5,718 bases of DNA from Phycisphaerales bacterium. GTDB taxonomy: Bacteria > Planctomycetota > Phycisphaerae > Sedimentisphaerales > Anaerohalosphaeraceae. This document shows positions 5,689 through 5,718 of this stretch, one piece after another. The stretch lies in assembly GCA_011055475.1 (NCBI GenBank), contig DSDH01000613.1:1-5718 (forward strand), read 5' to 3'. Each line of letters begins with the position of its first letter. The first letter of the stretch is position 1. Below the pieces are notes generated by a model, which was not told the DNA's origin, did no database searches, and worked only from the letters and a program-made list of their open reading frames with translations. Made by a program: the position numbers and the translations under genes.

Positions 5689-5718
5689 CCCGGACGCTCC
5701 GCAAAGCGAAATCAAATC

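Noticed and set aside
3829..5715. Long minus-strand open frame (628 codons) opposite transketolase
   Set aside because: Same cause: it overlaps the whole coding region of a well-supported enzyme, and its composition is low-complexity with no recognisable family.
5689..5718. Terminator after transketolase
   Set aside because: Only a 4-bp hairpin (CGGA-CGC-TCCG, 5691-5701) is present with no T-run, and the window ends 30 nt after the stop, so nothing can be supported.
1..5718. Mobile element, CRISPR array, tRNA or defence system
   Set aside because: No transposase or integrase motifs, no regularly spaced repeats, no tRNA-like cloverleaf arms and no defence-type domains were seen on either strand.

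Overview
This is a high-GC bacterial window (roughly two thirds G+C by eye) made up almost entirely of housekeeping genes. The lineage is uncertain. Planctomycetota, perhaps a Phycisphaerae-like group, is my best guess. It rests on the look of the small secreted protein at 2013-2390 and on the style of the phosphofructokinase and pyruvate kinase. It is an inference, not a demonstrated assignment.

Layout, left to right. (1) 1-489 (+) is the C-terminal part of a phosphofructokinase-family enzyme whose start lies outside the window. (2) 531-1970 (+) is a complete pyruvate kinase, 41 nt downstream, with a strong ribosome binding site. Together they look like a glycolytic operon. (3) 1963-2012 is a GC-rich interrupted hairpin in the 42-nt gap where two convergent transcription units meet. 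(4) 2013-2390 (-) is a short exported protein of 125 aa. It may be the remnant of a larger surface or carbohydrate-related protein. (5) 2429-3352 (-) is a complete FtsY, the signal recognition particle receptor; the small gene follows it after 38 nt, so the two may be co-transcribed. (6) 3353-3666 is a divergent intergenic region of about 314 nt. It holds weak promoter-like elements for both directions, two small hairpins and a short repeat. (7) 3667-5688 (+) is a complete transketolase. The last 30 nt hold no gene.

Functionally, the plus-strand genes cover two control steps of glycolysis (fructose-6-phosphate phosphorylation and pyruvate formation) and the main two-carbon transfer enzyme of the non-oxidative pentose phosphate pathway. 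These pathways share fructose-6-phosphate and glyceraldehyde-3-phosphate. FtsY serves co-translational membrane targeting and has no metabolic link to its neighbours.

I found no mobile element, CRISPR array, RNA gene, defence system or new multi-gene system. The points most worth a second look are the possibly internally deleted secreted protein, a Lys-type (predicted potassium-independent) pyruvate kinase, and the structured, partly repeated leader of the transketolase gene.
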